From Streptomyces sp. NBC_00576 (GTDB lineage Bacteria > Actinomycetota > Actinomycetes > Streptomycetales > Streptomycetaceae): a stretch of 64,000 bases of DNA. Location of the stretch: NCBI RefSeq assembly GCF_036345175.1, contig NZ_CP107780.1, positions 2,914,001-2,978,000 of the forward strand. The letters are read 5' to 3'. The notes under the pieces were generated by a model. It made no database searches, was not told the DNA's origin, and saw only the letters and a list, made by a program, of their open reading frames with translations. The position numbers and the translations under genes are program-made. The stretch's first letter is position 1, and every line of letters starts with the position of its first letter. Below, piece by piece: positions 32,952-41,804 of the stretch.

Positions 32952-34511
32952 TCAGCCCATGAACTTCTTGAACTCGTCCGGCAGCTCGAAGTCCTGGCCG
33001 GCCTGCTGGCCCGGCAGGCCGAACGCGCCGCCCGGAGCTCCCTGAGGACCGGCGGCCTTGCGCGCGGCCTCCTCCTGCTCCTGCTGCTTGCGCTTCATCG
33101 GGTTGCCGGAGCGCTGCTTGCCCTTGGCCTGCTTGGGCTGCTTCTTCGACCGGCCGGGGCCGCCACCCATGCCCGGCATCCCGGGCATCCCCGGCATACC
33201 GCCGCCCTGGGCCATGCGGGACATCATCTTGCGAGCTTCGAAGAACCGCTCGACCAGGCCCTTGACCGCGCTGACGTCGACACCGGAACCCTTGGCGATA
33301 CGGGCGCGGCGCGACCCGTTGATGATCGTCGCGTCCTGGCGCTCGGCCGGGGTCATCGACTTGATGATGGCCGCCGTACGGTCCACATCGCGCTCGTCGA
33401 GGTTGTTGATCTGGTCCTTGATCTGGCCCATGCCGGGCAGCATTCCGAGCAGCTTGCTGATGCTGCCCATTTTCCTGACCTGCTCCATCTGGGCCAGGAA
33501 GTCGTCCAGGGTGAAGTCCTGGCCCTTCTTGGACGCCAGCTTGGAGGCCATTGCCTCCGCTTCCTCCTGGCTGAACGTCTTCTCCGCCTGCTCGATCAGG
33601 GTGAGGAGGTCACCCATGTCGAGGATGCGGGAGGCCATCCGGTCAGGGTGGAACGCGTCGAAGTCGTCGAGCTTCTCACCGTTCGACGCGAACATGATCG
33701 GCTTGCCGGTCACCGACGCGATGGAGAGCGCGGCACCACCACGGGCGTCACCGTCGAGCTTCGACAGGACGACACCGTCGAAGCCGACGCCGTCCCGGAA
33801 GGCCTCGGCCGTGTTGACGGCGTCCTGTCCGATCATGGCGTCGACGACGAAGAGGATCTCGTCCGGCGAGACCGCGTCCCGGATGTCCGCGGCCTGCTGC
33901 ATCAGCTCGGCGTCGATACCGAGGCGACCGGCGGTGTCCACGATCACGATGTCGTGGACCTTGGTCTTCGCGAACTCCATGGAGTCCTTGGCGACCTTGA
34001 CCGGGTCCCCGACCCCGTTGCCCGGCTCGGGCGCGTAGACCGCGACCCCGGCCCGCTCGGCGACGACGCTGAGCTGGTTGACGGCGTTGGGGCGCTGGAG
34101 GTCGGCGGCGACGAGGAGGGGCGAGTGCCCCTGGTCCTTGAGCCACTTGCCCAGCTTGCCCGCGAGGGTGGTCTTACCGGCACCCTGGAGACCGGCCAGC
34201 ATGATGACGGTCGGCGGCTGCTTGGAGAAGCGGAGGCGCCGGGTTTCACCACCCAGGATGGTGACCAGCTCTTCGTTGACGATCTTGAGGACCTGTTGGG
34301 CGGGGTTCAGGGCCTTGGATACGTCAGAACCGAGGGCACGTTCCTTGACGTTCTTGATGAACGTCCGCACGACCGGCAGGGCCACGTCGGCTTCGAGGAG
34401 CGCGATGCGGATCTCGCGGGCCGTGGCGTCGATGTCCGCCTCGCTCAGGCGCCCCTTGCCGCGCAAGTTCTTGAAAGTCGCTGACAAGCGGTCGGAGAGA
34501 GTATCGAACAC
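32952..34511 (-). CDS. ffh: signal recognition particle protein Ffh (SRP54)
   Basis: A 519-residue SRP GTPase that targets membrane proteins co-translationally. The N and G domains show MLAGLQGAGKTTLAGKLGKW (G1), DTAGRLGIDAELMQQ (G3) and LSKLDGDARGGAALS (G4). The Met-rich M domain from about residue 330 binds SRP RNA and signal peptides. A 70-residue Gly/Met/Gln/Lys-rich tail with GMPGMPGMPGM repeats follows. GTG start. Its receptor FtsY is encoded 8 kb away (41805-43004). Confidence 0.97.
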   Translation of the reverse strand: MFDTLSDRLSATFKNLRGKGRLSEADIDATAREIRIALLEADVALPVVRTFIKNVKERALGSDVSKALNPAQQVLKIVNEELVTILGGETRRLRFSKQPPTVIMLAGLQGAGKTTLAGKLGKWLKDQGHSPLLVAADLQRPNAVNQLSVVAERAGVAVYAPEPGNGVGDPVKVAKDSMEFAKTKVHDIVIVDTAGRLGIDAELMQQAADIRDAVSPDEILFVVDAMIGQDAVNTAEAFRDGVGFDGVVLSKLDGDARGGAALSIASVTGKPIMFASNGEKLDDFDAFHPDRMASRILDMGDLLTLIEQAEKTFSQEEAEAMASKLASKKGQDFTLDDFLAQMEQVRKMGSISKLLGMLPGMGQIKDQINNLDERDVDRTAAIIKSMTPAERQDATIINGSRRARIAKGSGVDVSAVKGLVERFFEARKMMSRMAQGGGMPGMPGMPGMGGGPGRSKKQPKQAKGKQRSGNPMKRKQQEQEEAARKAAGPQGAPGGAFGLPGQQAGQDFELPDEFKKFMG

Positions 34512-34581
34512 GGCGGCGTCGGTCCTCGGAGTAGGGGGCAGAGTGGGCTGTTCTCCAGAGTATCCGGCCCTGCAAGCAAAT

Positions 34582-34614
34582 CGTCCCCGCCTGCGTATTC
34601 AGCAAGCGGGGACG
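34582..34614 (-). terminator. terminator after glnD
   Basis: CGTCCCCGC and GCGGGGACG form a perfect 9-bp stem, with an inner TGC/GCA match. It lies 20 bases after the glnD stop. A small CCCCGCGGGG palindrome sits directly in front of it. Confidence 0.75.
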
Positions 34615-34633
34615 GAAAACCCCGCGGGGGCGG

Positions 34634-37102
34634 TCACCCCCGCAACATCTCCTCCAGCTTCCGCGCCACTGTGGATGCCTCGCCCCCCGGCAAAGGCGCA
34701 CCCCCGCCCGTGGTCACGTAGAACGCGTCCACGGCATTGGACCCCAGCGTGCTGACGTGCATGCTCCGCACCCGCACCCCCGCGTCGTCCAGTGCCCGCC
34801 CAATCCGGTGCAGCAGCCCCGGGGCGTCCTGGGCGCGCACCTCGATCACCGTGGCCAGCCGGGACGCGGCCGGATGTACGGTCACCCGGGCCGGCGGCGC
34901 CACGACACCCCGGCGCCGTGGGTACGCCGCGTCGCGCTCGGCCAGGCGGCCCGCGATGTCCAGGGAGCCGTCCAGGGCCCGTACGAGGTCGGCGCGCAGG
35001 CGGGCCGCCTGGGGCAGGGAGCCGTACTCGGCGGCGACGCGCCAGTCGAGGAGCAGGACCGCGCCCTCGACGCCGTCGGGAAGGTCCAGTGTGCGCAGTT
35101 CCGCCGTGCGGACGGTCAGCCGGTGCATCGCGAGGACGCCGGCCACGGCGGGCAGGACGCCCGGCTGGTCCGGCACGGCGATCAGGAGTTCCACGCCGAG
35201 GGGTTCGGGTTCGCCCGCGGCCGGCGTCGGGGACTCCTCCGCCGACGCCTCTGCCGGGGGCTCCGTCTGGGCGCGCAGCGACAACACCGGGCCGCCCGTG
35301 CGGAACGCCTCGATGGCGAGCCGTTCCTGTTCGGCGGTGGGTGCGGCGGCCTCGGGTTCCTCGGGGGCGTCCCCGGAGAGCATGGCGGCGACCCGTTTCA
35401 CCAGGTCGGCGACGAGCGAACCGCGCCAGGTCGACCAGGCGGCCGGGCCCGTCGCCAGCGCGTCGGACTCGGTGAGCGCGTGGAGCAGTTCGAGGGTGCT
35501 CTGCGTGCCGACGGCCTCGGCGACCGAGCGCACGGTGGCCGGGTCCTCCAGGTCACGCCGGGTGGCGGTGTCGACGAGCAGCAGATGGTGACGTACGAGG
35601 GTGGCCAGCACTGCCACGTCCGCGCGGTCGAAGCCGATGCGGGCGGCCACGTCCTTCGCGATGATCTCGCCCGCGACGGAGTGGTCGCCGGGCCAGCCCT
35701 TGCCGATGTCGTGGAGCAGCGCGGAGACGAGGAGGAGGTCGGGGCGGCTGACCCGGCGGGTGAACTCGGAGGCCCGGACGGCCGTTTCGATCAGGTGGCG
35801 GTCGACCGTCCAGATGTGGACGGCGTTGCGCTGCGGGCGGCAGCGGACGCGCTCCCAGTCGGGGAGAAGGTGGGTGATCAGGCCCTCGGCCTCCAGTGCC
35901 TCCCAGACCTCGATGGTCGGGCGGCCCGAGCCCAGCAACGTCACCAGTTGTTCTCTCGCCTCGGCCGGCCACGGCGTCGGCAGCGGGCGTGCTGCCGCTG
36001 CCATGCGGCGGACCGCGTGCAGGGAGAGCGGGAGACCCGCCTGGGCGGCTGCGGCTGCGGCGCGCAGGGGCAGCACGGGGTCGCGGTCGGGGCGCGCGGC
36101 GCGGGCGAGCACCACTTCGCCGTCCTGCTCCACGACGCCCTCTGCCAGTGGGGAACGTTCCGGCGCCGGTTTGCCGCCGCCCAGCATGGCGCGCAGGCGC
36201 GGACGTACGGCGCGTGATCGCAGTACGCGCCCCACCTCGCGCCAGGTCACATCGCTGGCGTACGACACGACGCGTGCCGCCTCGTACACCTGCCGCAGGA
36301 GGGTGTCGGCGTCGAGGAGGCCGAGTTCCGCGGCGACCTGGTCCTGTTCCTGGAGGGCCAGGCGGTCGGTGGCGCGGCCGGTCGTCAGGTGGAGGGCGTC
36401 GCGGACGTCCAGCAGTCGGCGGCGCGCGTCGTCGAGGCCCTCGCGGGGGGCGTCGGCCAGCCAGGAGGCCGCGACGGCGCGCAGGGCGGTGGCGTCGCGC
36501 AGGCCGCCGCGGGCCTCCTTGAGGTCGGGTTCGAGGAGGTACTGCAGCTCGCCCTGGCGTTCGGCCCGTTCGGCGCAGAGTTCCTGGAGTTCGGGGAGGC
36601 GTTTGGGCGCCTGGTTGCGCCAGTCGGCGAGGACGGTGGTGCGCAGGCCGGCCGTGAGACCGAGGTCGCCGGCCAGGTGGCGGGCGTCCAGCAGACCCAG
36701 CTGCACCTTGAGGTCCTCGCCCGACACCTTGCGGGCCTCGGACTGGGTCCGGACGGAGTGGTCCAGGGCGAGGCCCAGGTCCCAGACGGGGTACCAGAGG
36801 CGGTCCGCCAGGGCCGCGACGCCGGCGGAGTCGCTGCCGTCGTGCAGAAGGAGCAGGTCCAGGTCGCTGCGTGGGGAGAGTTCACCTCTGCCGTAGCCGC
36901 CGACGGCGACCAGGGAGACTCCGCGCAGTCCTTCGGCGGCCGCTGTGAACAGGCCGCTCAGCCATTCGTCCGTCAGTTCTGCCAGGGCCGCACGGCGCGG
37001 CGGCCCGGACCGCGCCTCCTCAGTGAGGAGGCGCAGCCGGGCCGCCGCATAGCCGCTGGGTCCCGAGTCCTCTGCATCCTTACGCACGTCCGTACTCGTC
37101 AC
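34634..37102 (-). CDS. glnD: PII uridylyl/adenylyl-transferase GlnD
   Basis: An 822-residue bifunctional nitrogen sensor. The nucleotidyltransferase domain has GGYGRGELSPRSDLDLLLL (G-G then D-x-D). The HD hydrolase domain has LLHDIGKGWPGDHS. Two ACT domains at the C-terminus (VAVPDQPGVLPAVAGVLAMH-like, seen as LLIAVPDQPGVLPAVAGVL, and VRAQDAPGLLHRIGRALD) bind glutamine. In S. coelicolor the enzyme adenylylates GlnK Tyr51 rather than uridylylating it. GTG start with AGGAG site. It ends the amtB-glnK-glnD operon. Confidence 0.96.
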   Translation of the reverse strand: MTSTDVRKDAEDSGPSGYAAARLRLLTEEARSGPPRRAALAELTDEWLSGLFTAAAEGLRGVSLVAVGGYGRGELSPRSDLDLLLLHDGSDSAGVAALADRLWYPVWDLGLALDHSVRTQSEARKVSGEDLKVQLGLLDARHLAGDLGLTAGLRTTVLADWRNQAPKRLPELQELCAERAERQGELQYLLEPDLKEARGGLRDATALRAVAASWLADAPREGLDDARRRLLDVRDALHLTTGRATDRLALQEQDQVAAELGLLDADTLLRQVYEAARVVSYASDVTWREVGRVLRSRAVRPRLRAMLGGGKPAPERSPLAEGVVEQDGEVVLARAARPDRDPVLPLRAAAAAAQAGLPLSLHAVRRMAAAARPLPTPWPAEAREQLVTLLGSGRPTIEVWEALEAEGLITHLLPDWERVRCRPQRNAVHIWTVDRHLIETAVRASEFTRRVSRPDLLLVSALLHDIGKGWPGDHSVAGEIIAKDVAARIGFDRADVAVLATLVRHHLLLVDTATRRDLEDPATVRSVAEAVGTQSTLELLHALTESDALATGPAAWSTWRGSLVADLVKRVAAMLSGDAPEEPEAAAPTAEQERLAIEAFRTGGPVLSLRAQTEPPAEASAEESPTPAAGEPEPLGVELLIAVPDQPGVLPAVAGVLAMHRLTVRTAELRTLDLPDGVEGAVLLLDWRVAAEYGSLPQAARLRADLVRALDGSLDIAGRLAERDAAYPRRRGVVAPPARVTVHPAASRLATVIEVRAQDAPGLLHRIGRALDDAGVRVRSMHVSTLGSNAVDAFYVTTGGGAPLPGGEASTVARKLEEMLRG

Positions 37103-37130
37103 CCAGCGACTCCTGTTCTTTTTTGCTGCC

Positions 37131-37469
37131 TCAGAGCGCGTCCGGGCCGCGCTCGCCGGTCCGGACCCGGACAGCCGTCTCGACCGGGAGGGACCAGACC
37201 TTGCCGTCACCGATCTTGCCGGTACGGGCCGCCTTGACGATGACGTCGATCAGACCTTCGGCGTCGTCGTCCTCGGCAAGGACCTCGATACGGATCTTGG
37301 GTACCAGGTCGACCGTGTACTCGGCGCCCCGGTAGACCTCGGTGTGGCCCCGCTGACGACCGTAGCCGCTCGCTTCGGTGACTGTCAGACCGTGGACCCC
37401 GAAGGCCTGGAGGGCCTCCTTGATCTCGTCGAGACGGTGGGGCTTCACAACGGCGGTGATGAGCTTCAT
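37131..37469 (-). CDS. glnK: PII nitrogen regulatory protein GlnK
   Basis: A 112-residue PII signal protein that binds ATP/ADP and 2-oxoglutarate and blocks AmtB. The T-loop includes the modifiable Tyr51 in HTEVYRGAEYTVDLVPK. The start MKLITAVVKPHRLDEIKEAL and the B-loop TGKIGDGKVW are canonical. The ATG overlaps the amtB stop by four bases (ATGA); glnD starts 28 bases after its stop. This operon order predicts coordinated nitrogen-limited expression. Confidence 0.97.
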   Translation of the reverse strand: MKLITAVVKPHRLDEIKEALQAFGVHGLTVTEASGYGRQRGHTEVYRGAEYTVDLVPKIRIEVLAEDDDAEGLIDVIVKAARTGKIGDGKVWSLPVETAVRVRTGERGPDAL

Positions 37470-38809
37470 GCGTCCACCTTCTTGCTCGCGCCCCCGACAC
37501 CGGCCGGGACGGACGTACGGGCCGCGCCGCCGCCGGCGCCGCTGAAGTCGTATGCGGTCTCGGCGTGCTCGGCCTGGTCGATGCCGGCGATCTCGTCGTC
37601 CTCGGGGACTCGCATGCCGATCGTCTTGTCGAGGAGGAAGGCGAGGATCGCGGAGACGACCAGGGAGTAGCCGAGGACGGCGAAGACGCCGGCGCACTGC
37701 TTCCAGAACTGGTCGAGGCCGCCGCCGTAGAAGAGGCCCTCGACCTCCGACTGGCCCTTGCCGCTGGCGAAGAAGCCGATCAGCAGGGAGCCGACGACAC
37801 CGCCGACGAGGTGGACACCGACGACGTCGAGCGAGTCGTCGTAACCGAACTTGTACTTGAGGCCGACAGCCATGGCGCACAGCAGACCGGCGATGGCGCC
37901 GACCGCGATCGCGCCGATCGGGGAGACCGCACCGCCCGAGGGGGTGATGGCGACCAGACCCGCGACCGCGCCGGAGGCGGCGCCCAGCGTGGTGAACGCG
38001 CCGTGGCGGATCTTCTCGTAGATGAGCCAGGCGAGCATGGCGGCGGCGGTGGCGACCTGCGTGTTGACGAACATCAGCGTGCCGACGCCGTCGTCGTTGC
38101 CCAGCCACGAGCCGGCGTTGAAGCCGAACCAGCCGAACCACAGGAGGCCGGAGCCGAGCATGACCAGCGGGAGGCTGTGCGGGCGCATCGGGTCCTTCTT
38201 GAAACCGACGCGCTTGCCGATGACCAGGATCACACCGAGCGCCGCGGCACCCGCGTTGATGTGGACCGCCGTACCACCGGCGAAGTCGATGACGCCGAGC
38301 TCGAAGGCCCAGCCGCCCGCGCCCCATACCCAGTGGGCGACGGGGAAGTACACGACGGTGGCCCACAGGGCTACGAACAGCGCCCAGGCCGAGAACTTCA
38401 CGCGGTCCGCGAGAGCACCGCTGATCAGGGCGGGCGTGATGATCGCGAACATCATCTGGAAGACCATGAAGGTCAGGATCGGGATGTTGTAGCCGTCCCA
38501 CAGATCGGTCGTGCCGATGTCACTGAGACCGACCCAACCCGAGGTCCAGCCGATGAGGCTGCCCTTGTCGGTGCCGAACGCGAGGGAGAAGCCGTACAGC
38601 ACCCACAGAAGGGTGACGATGCCGATGCTGATAAAGCTCATCATCAACATGTTCAGGGTGCTCTTGACGCGGACCATGCCTCCGTAGAAGAAGGCGAGAC
38701 CGGGGGTCATGAGCAACACCAGGGCCGAACAGATCAGCATGAACCCGGTGTTTGCGGCAGACAGCTTGGGAGCGGCGTCTGCGGCTAGCGTGATGGCGGC
38801 TGATGCCAT
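37466..38809 (-). CDS. amtB: ammonium transporter AmtB
   Basis: A 447-residue Amt-family channel with 11 predicted membrane helices, trimeric in relatives. Pore features include FYGGMVRVKSTLNMLMMSFI and GGTAVHINAGAAALGVILVI (the first pore His), with the second His in VHLVGGVVGSLL. It is the first gene of the amtB-glnK-glnD operon. A GlnR-like box lies 96-133 bases upstream of the start. Confidence 0.96.
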   Translation of the reverse strand: MASAAITLAADAAPKLSAANTGFMLICSALVLLMTPGLAFFYGGMVRVKSTLNMLMMSFISIGIVTLLWVLYGFSLAFGTDKGSLIGWTSGWVGLSDIGTTDLWDGYNIPILTFMVFQMMFAIITPALISGALADRVKFSAWALFVALWATVVYFPVAHWVWGAGGWAFELGVIDFAGGTAVHINAGAAALGVILVIGKRVGFKKDPMRPHSLPLVMLGSGLLWFGWFGFNAGSWLGNDDGVGTLMFVNTQVATAAAMLAWLIYEKIRHGAFTTLGAASGAVAGLVAITPSGGAVSPIGAIAVGAIAGLLCAMAVGLKYKFGYDDSLDVVGVHLVGGVVGSLLIGFFASGKGQSEVEGLFYGGGLDQFWKQCAGVFAVLGYSLVVSAILAFLLDKTIGMRVPEDDEIAGIDQAEHAETAYDFSGAGGGAARTSVPAGVGGASKKVDA

Positions 38810-39119
38810 CGGCGTCTCCTCGTCATTTGGTACGGCCCCGTGCGGGCGAAGCCTGAGCGGATTGAGGGGTGGGCCGGTTATGCGCCAGACATTGACGCAG
38901 CGCCGTTTCGGTCGACGCCCCTCGATGTTTCGCCGCAGTGACGAAGGTGCCTTGTGTGTTACGGATCGATGAACTGCCGGATGTTGGACGCGCCGATCGT
39001 TATCGTGGCGCAACCTTCGCCCGTGGCGGGGGTCCGACCGCGGCGGGCCTTCCGATGACCTGGCGGGGGAGCCGAGTCGGGCTGTCGGGAGGGCCTGCCG
39101 CGGCCGGGGTTCCGGGGTT
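38810..39119. other. 310-base gap: amtB upstream region
   Basis: No coding frame. It holds the GlnR-like box at 38905-38942. A CATAAC hexamer on the minus strand near 38880 is a possible -10. Nearer the nsdA end it is GC-rich without a clear terminator stem. Confidence 0.5.
38905..38942 (-). promoter_or_regulatory. GlnR-like binding box upstream of amtB
   Basis: Reading the minus strand: GTCAC-N6-GAAAC-N6-GGGCG-N6-GAAAC. Two GAAAC half-sites are exactly 22 bases apart and the first GTnAC half-site is perfect; the second is degenerate. This is the direct-repeat spacing of the GlnR box (GTnAC-N6-GAAAC twice). amtB is an established GlnR target in Streptomyces, so activation under nitrogen limitation is expected. 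Confidence 0.7.
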
Positions 39120-40595
39120 TCAGACCGCCTCGGCGGTCTCGGGCAGATCGATCGCGAGCTGGTCGGTCAGGTCCACGACCTCGGTGAGATCCCCGAAGTC
39201 GCGGACAGCCGTGTCGACGGTCTTTCGGATACGAGTGTTGACGCGCTCTGAGCGCACCTTCTTGGCGATGACCATGGCTTCGGCGGCCAGCACCGTGGCC
39301 CGCTCGGGCTCCCGCTGGAGGAGGTGGACGGTGGCCATGCCGATCAGATTCAGTGCGTACGACCGCTGGTGATCGGTGTCCTTCGCGAACAGGTCGACGG
39401 CATTGCGCATCAGGGGCTCGGCCAGGGAGGCGTAGGTGGGGCTGCGGCCGGCGACATAGGCAAGGTCACGGAACGAGTGGGAGTTCTCGCCGTACAGCTC
39501 GGCCCGGGAGAAGAAGCGGATCCAGTCGGGATCGGGCTCGTCCCAATCGTGTACGTCCGCGAACGTGTCCTCGGCCATCCGCACGGCCCGCTTGCACTTT
39601 CCGGGTTGCCCCATATTGGCGTATGCGCGCGCCTCCATCGCATACAGCATGGCCTGGGTGCGGGGGCTCGCGCAGTCACGGCTGCCGTACTGCGCGAGAT
39701 GGATCAGTTCGAGGGCGTCGTCCGGCCGGCCGAGGTGGATCATCTGACGGCTCATGGACGACAGGACGTACGAGCCGAGCGGCTTGTCGCCGGCCTCCTT
39801 GGCCGCGTGCAGGGCCAGGACGAAGTACTTCTGGGCGGTCGGCTGGAGTCCCACGTCGTACGACATCCAGCCGGCGAGTTCGGCCAGCTCGGCGGCGACC
39901 TTGAACAGCTTGCGGGTGGTGGCCTCGGGCTGGGGCTCCTGGAGGAGGTCCGTCACCTCGTGCAGCTGTCCGACCACCGCCTTGCGGCGCAGGCCGCCGC
40001 CGCACTGCGCGTCCCACTGCCGGAACATCGCGGTGGTCGACTCCAGCAGCTCCAGCTCGGGCTGGGAGAGGCGGCCGGCCCGGCGCGCGGCGGACGGGTG
40101 CTCGGGCTCCTCCGGCGGAGCGGGCGGCACCGGGACGAGCCAGCGCTGCATGGGTTCGATGAGGGTGGGGCCCGCGGAGAGGGACAGGGCGGTCCCGAGG
40201 AAGCCGCGGCGCGCCAGCATCAGGTCGCTGCGGGAGAACTCGCTGAGCAGGGCGACGGTCTGGGGGGCCGTCCAGGGCAGGTCGACGCCGGAGGCGGACG
40301 GGGACTGGCGGGCGGTGCGCAGCCCCAGGTCCTCGACGGAGACGACACAGCCGAAGCGCTCGGAGAAGAGCTCGGACAGGATGCGCGGGATGGGCTCGCG
40401 CGGATTCTCTCCGTCGAGCCAGCGCCGGACCCGCGAGGTGTCCGTCGAGATGTGATTGGCACCCAACTGGCGTGCCCGCCGGTTCACTTGGCGCGCCAGC
40501 TCGCCCTTGGACCAGCCGCTGCGCACGAACCACGAGCCGAGCAGCTCATTCGGGCGCTTGTCAGCGCTCGTCGCGCTTCCGCCGTTGCCGCCCAC
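39120..40595 (-). CDS. nsdA: NsdA, negative regulator of differentiation and antibiotic production
   Basis: A 491-residue cytosolic regulator of the NsdA family. The N-terminal part resembles a helix-turn-helix region (SGWSKGELARQVNRRARQLG and DTSRVRRWLDGENPREPIPR). The C-terminal 250 residues are TPR-like helical pairs, for example DKPLGSYVLSSMSRQMIHLG and RAYANMGQPGKCKRAVRMAE. In S. coelicolor loss of nsdA raises actinorhodin and other antibiotics and enhances sporulation. GTG start at 40595 is chosen (VGGNGGSAT); an upstream ATG at 40640 adds 15 residues. It is adjacent to amtB as in S. coelicolor. Confidence 0.9.
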   Translation of the reverse strand: MGGNGGSATSADKRPNELLGSWFVRSGWSKGELARQVNRRARQLGANHISTDTSRVRRWLDGENPREPIPRILSELFSERFGCVVSVEDLGLRTARQSPSASGVDLPWTAPQTVALLSEFSRSDLMLARRGFLGTALSLSAGPTLIEPMQRWLVPVPPAPPEEPEHPSAARRAGRLSQPELELLESTTAMFRQWDAQCGGGLRRKAVVGQLHEVTDLLQEPQPEATTRKLFKVAAELAELAGWMSYDVGLQPTAQKYFVLALHAAKEAGDKPLGSYVLSSMSRQMIHLGRPDDALELIHLAQYGSRDCASPRTQAMLYAMEARAYANMGQPGKCKRAVRMAEDTFADVHDWDEPDPDWIRFFSRAELYGENSHSFRDLAYVAGRSPTYASLAEPLMRNAVDLFAKDTDHQRSYALNLIGMATVHLLQREPERATVLAAEAMVIAKKVRSERVNTRIRKTVDTAVRDFGDLTEVVDLTDQLAIDLPETAEAV

Positions 40596-41052
40596 TGGAA
40601 CGCCCCCATCCCTGAGACCTCTTGTCGCCGAATGCGCCAAGCCCTATCAGAATGCCGGTAAATAGGCTTCGCGTCCGGCAGTTCTCACCCTTCGAACGGG
40701 AAGCCGACTTGCCTCCGGCATACCCACCCGCGCATGTGCCCCAAGGCCTCGTGCACTCAAAGTAATCCCACGATCACGGCTTCAGCCATGGCGATCCAGG
40801 AAACGCCACCATTCGCCACCCCTTCGAATGAACTCACGGGCACCTACAGGGGATTCACTTGACAGTGGACGGTCGGGAGCGGGCGGAGCGATGCACGCGA
40901 GGGCGCGCGCCGCCGAGCGCACTACCCGAGGCACAACTGGGCGCCGACTGGAACGGGGGATGGCGGGCAGGGGTGTCGATCAGTTGGAGACGCAGGGTTA
41001 CGTTCTGCTTGCAAATCGTAACCACCGGTGCGTCGGACCCGTTGGAGGGGGC
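40596..41052. other. 457-base divergent gap between nsdA and the Prim-Pol-like gene
   Basis: Largest gap in the window. A TTGACA at 40859-40864 on the plus strand has no good -10 partner at 16-18 bases. A CTTGCAAATCGTAACC stretch near 41009 is comparatively AT-rich. The frame in front of the Prim-Pol-like start is open from 40828 but Arg-rich and unconvincing. No hairpin or repeat stands out; it presumably contains two divergent promoters. Confidence 0.5.
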
Positions 41053-41715
41053 ATGGGCTTCACGATCGGCAGCAACCGGGGTATCCGCGAAATCCGGCCT
41101 GGTACGCGCCGCCGCGGCCGGTCCTCCGAGTGCACCGCCGTGGCCGAGTACACCGGCCTCTGGGGCTGGGACGTGATCGCCGGGGCCCGCGCGGCCGGCG
41201 GAGCCTGTTCCTGCGGCCTGACCGACTGCCCCACGCCGGGTGCCCACCCCCTGAGCTTCGCCCCCCGGGTCGCGGCCGGCGCCACGCTCGACGAAGTCAC
41301 CGACACCTGGGGCCAGTTCCCCGGCGCCTCGGTCATGCTCCCCGTGGGCCGCGCCTTCGACGTGATCGAGGTCGCCGAACCCGCCGGCCGCCACGCCCTC
41401 GTCCGCCTGGAACGCATGGGCCTCCCCCTCGGCCCGGTCACGGCCACCCCGGAAGGCCGCGCCCAGTTCTTCGTCGCCCCCGGCGCCGCCACCGAACTCC
41501 CCGAGCTCCTCTACCGCATGGGCTGGGACGACGCGACCCTCGACCTGCACGGCCTGGGCACCGGTACGTATCTCACGGCGCCCCCGTCCGACCGGGGCGG
41601 CCTCGGCCCGGTCACCTGGCTGCGCCCACCCGCCCTGGACACGGCGACGAAGCCGCCGGCGGCCAGGCTGCTGCTGGGGACGCTGGCCTACGTGGCACAC
41701 AGGTCGCGGGCCTAG
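41053..41715 (+). CDS. bifunctional DNA primase/polymerase (Prim-Pol) N-terminal-domain-like protein
   Basis: A 220-residue stand-alone protein of the streptomycete Prim-Pol-like family. It starts MGFTIGSNRGIREIRPGTRR after a GGAGGGGG ribosome binding site. The family's Cys-rich loop is seen as GGACSCGLTDCPTPGAHPLS. Where active Prim-Pol enzymes have a metal-binding D-x-D, this one reads AFDVIEVAEPAG, so polymerase activity is doubtful. It contains no helicase domain. It is divergent from nsdA and convergent with ftsY. Role unknown. Confidence 0.75.
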   Translation: MGFTIGSNRGIREIRPGTRRRGRSSECTAVAEYTGLWGWDVIAGARAAGGACSCGLTDCPTPGAHPLSFAPRVAAGATLDEVTDTWGQFPGASVMLPVGRAFDVIEVAEPAGRHALVRLERMGLPLGPVTATPEGRAQFFVAPGAATELPELLYRMGWDDATLDLHGLGTGTYLTAPPSDRGGLGPVTWLRPPALDTATKPPAARLLLGTLAYVAHRSRA

Positions 41716-41732
41716 GCCCAGTCCGCACAGCA

Positions 41733-41771
41733 AGACGCCCGTCCCCAACTGCACCTTGGGGGCGGGCGTCT
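41733..41771. terminator. bidirectional terminator before ftsY end
   Basis: AGACGCCCGTCCCC pairs with GGGGGCGGGCGTCT (one G.T pair) around an 11-base loop, between the convergent stops at 41715 and 41805. Confidence 0.85.
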
Positions 41772-41804
41772 CTTCGTGGACCTACGGATTCCCTGAGGTG
41801 GCCG

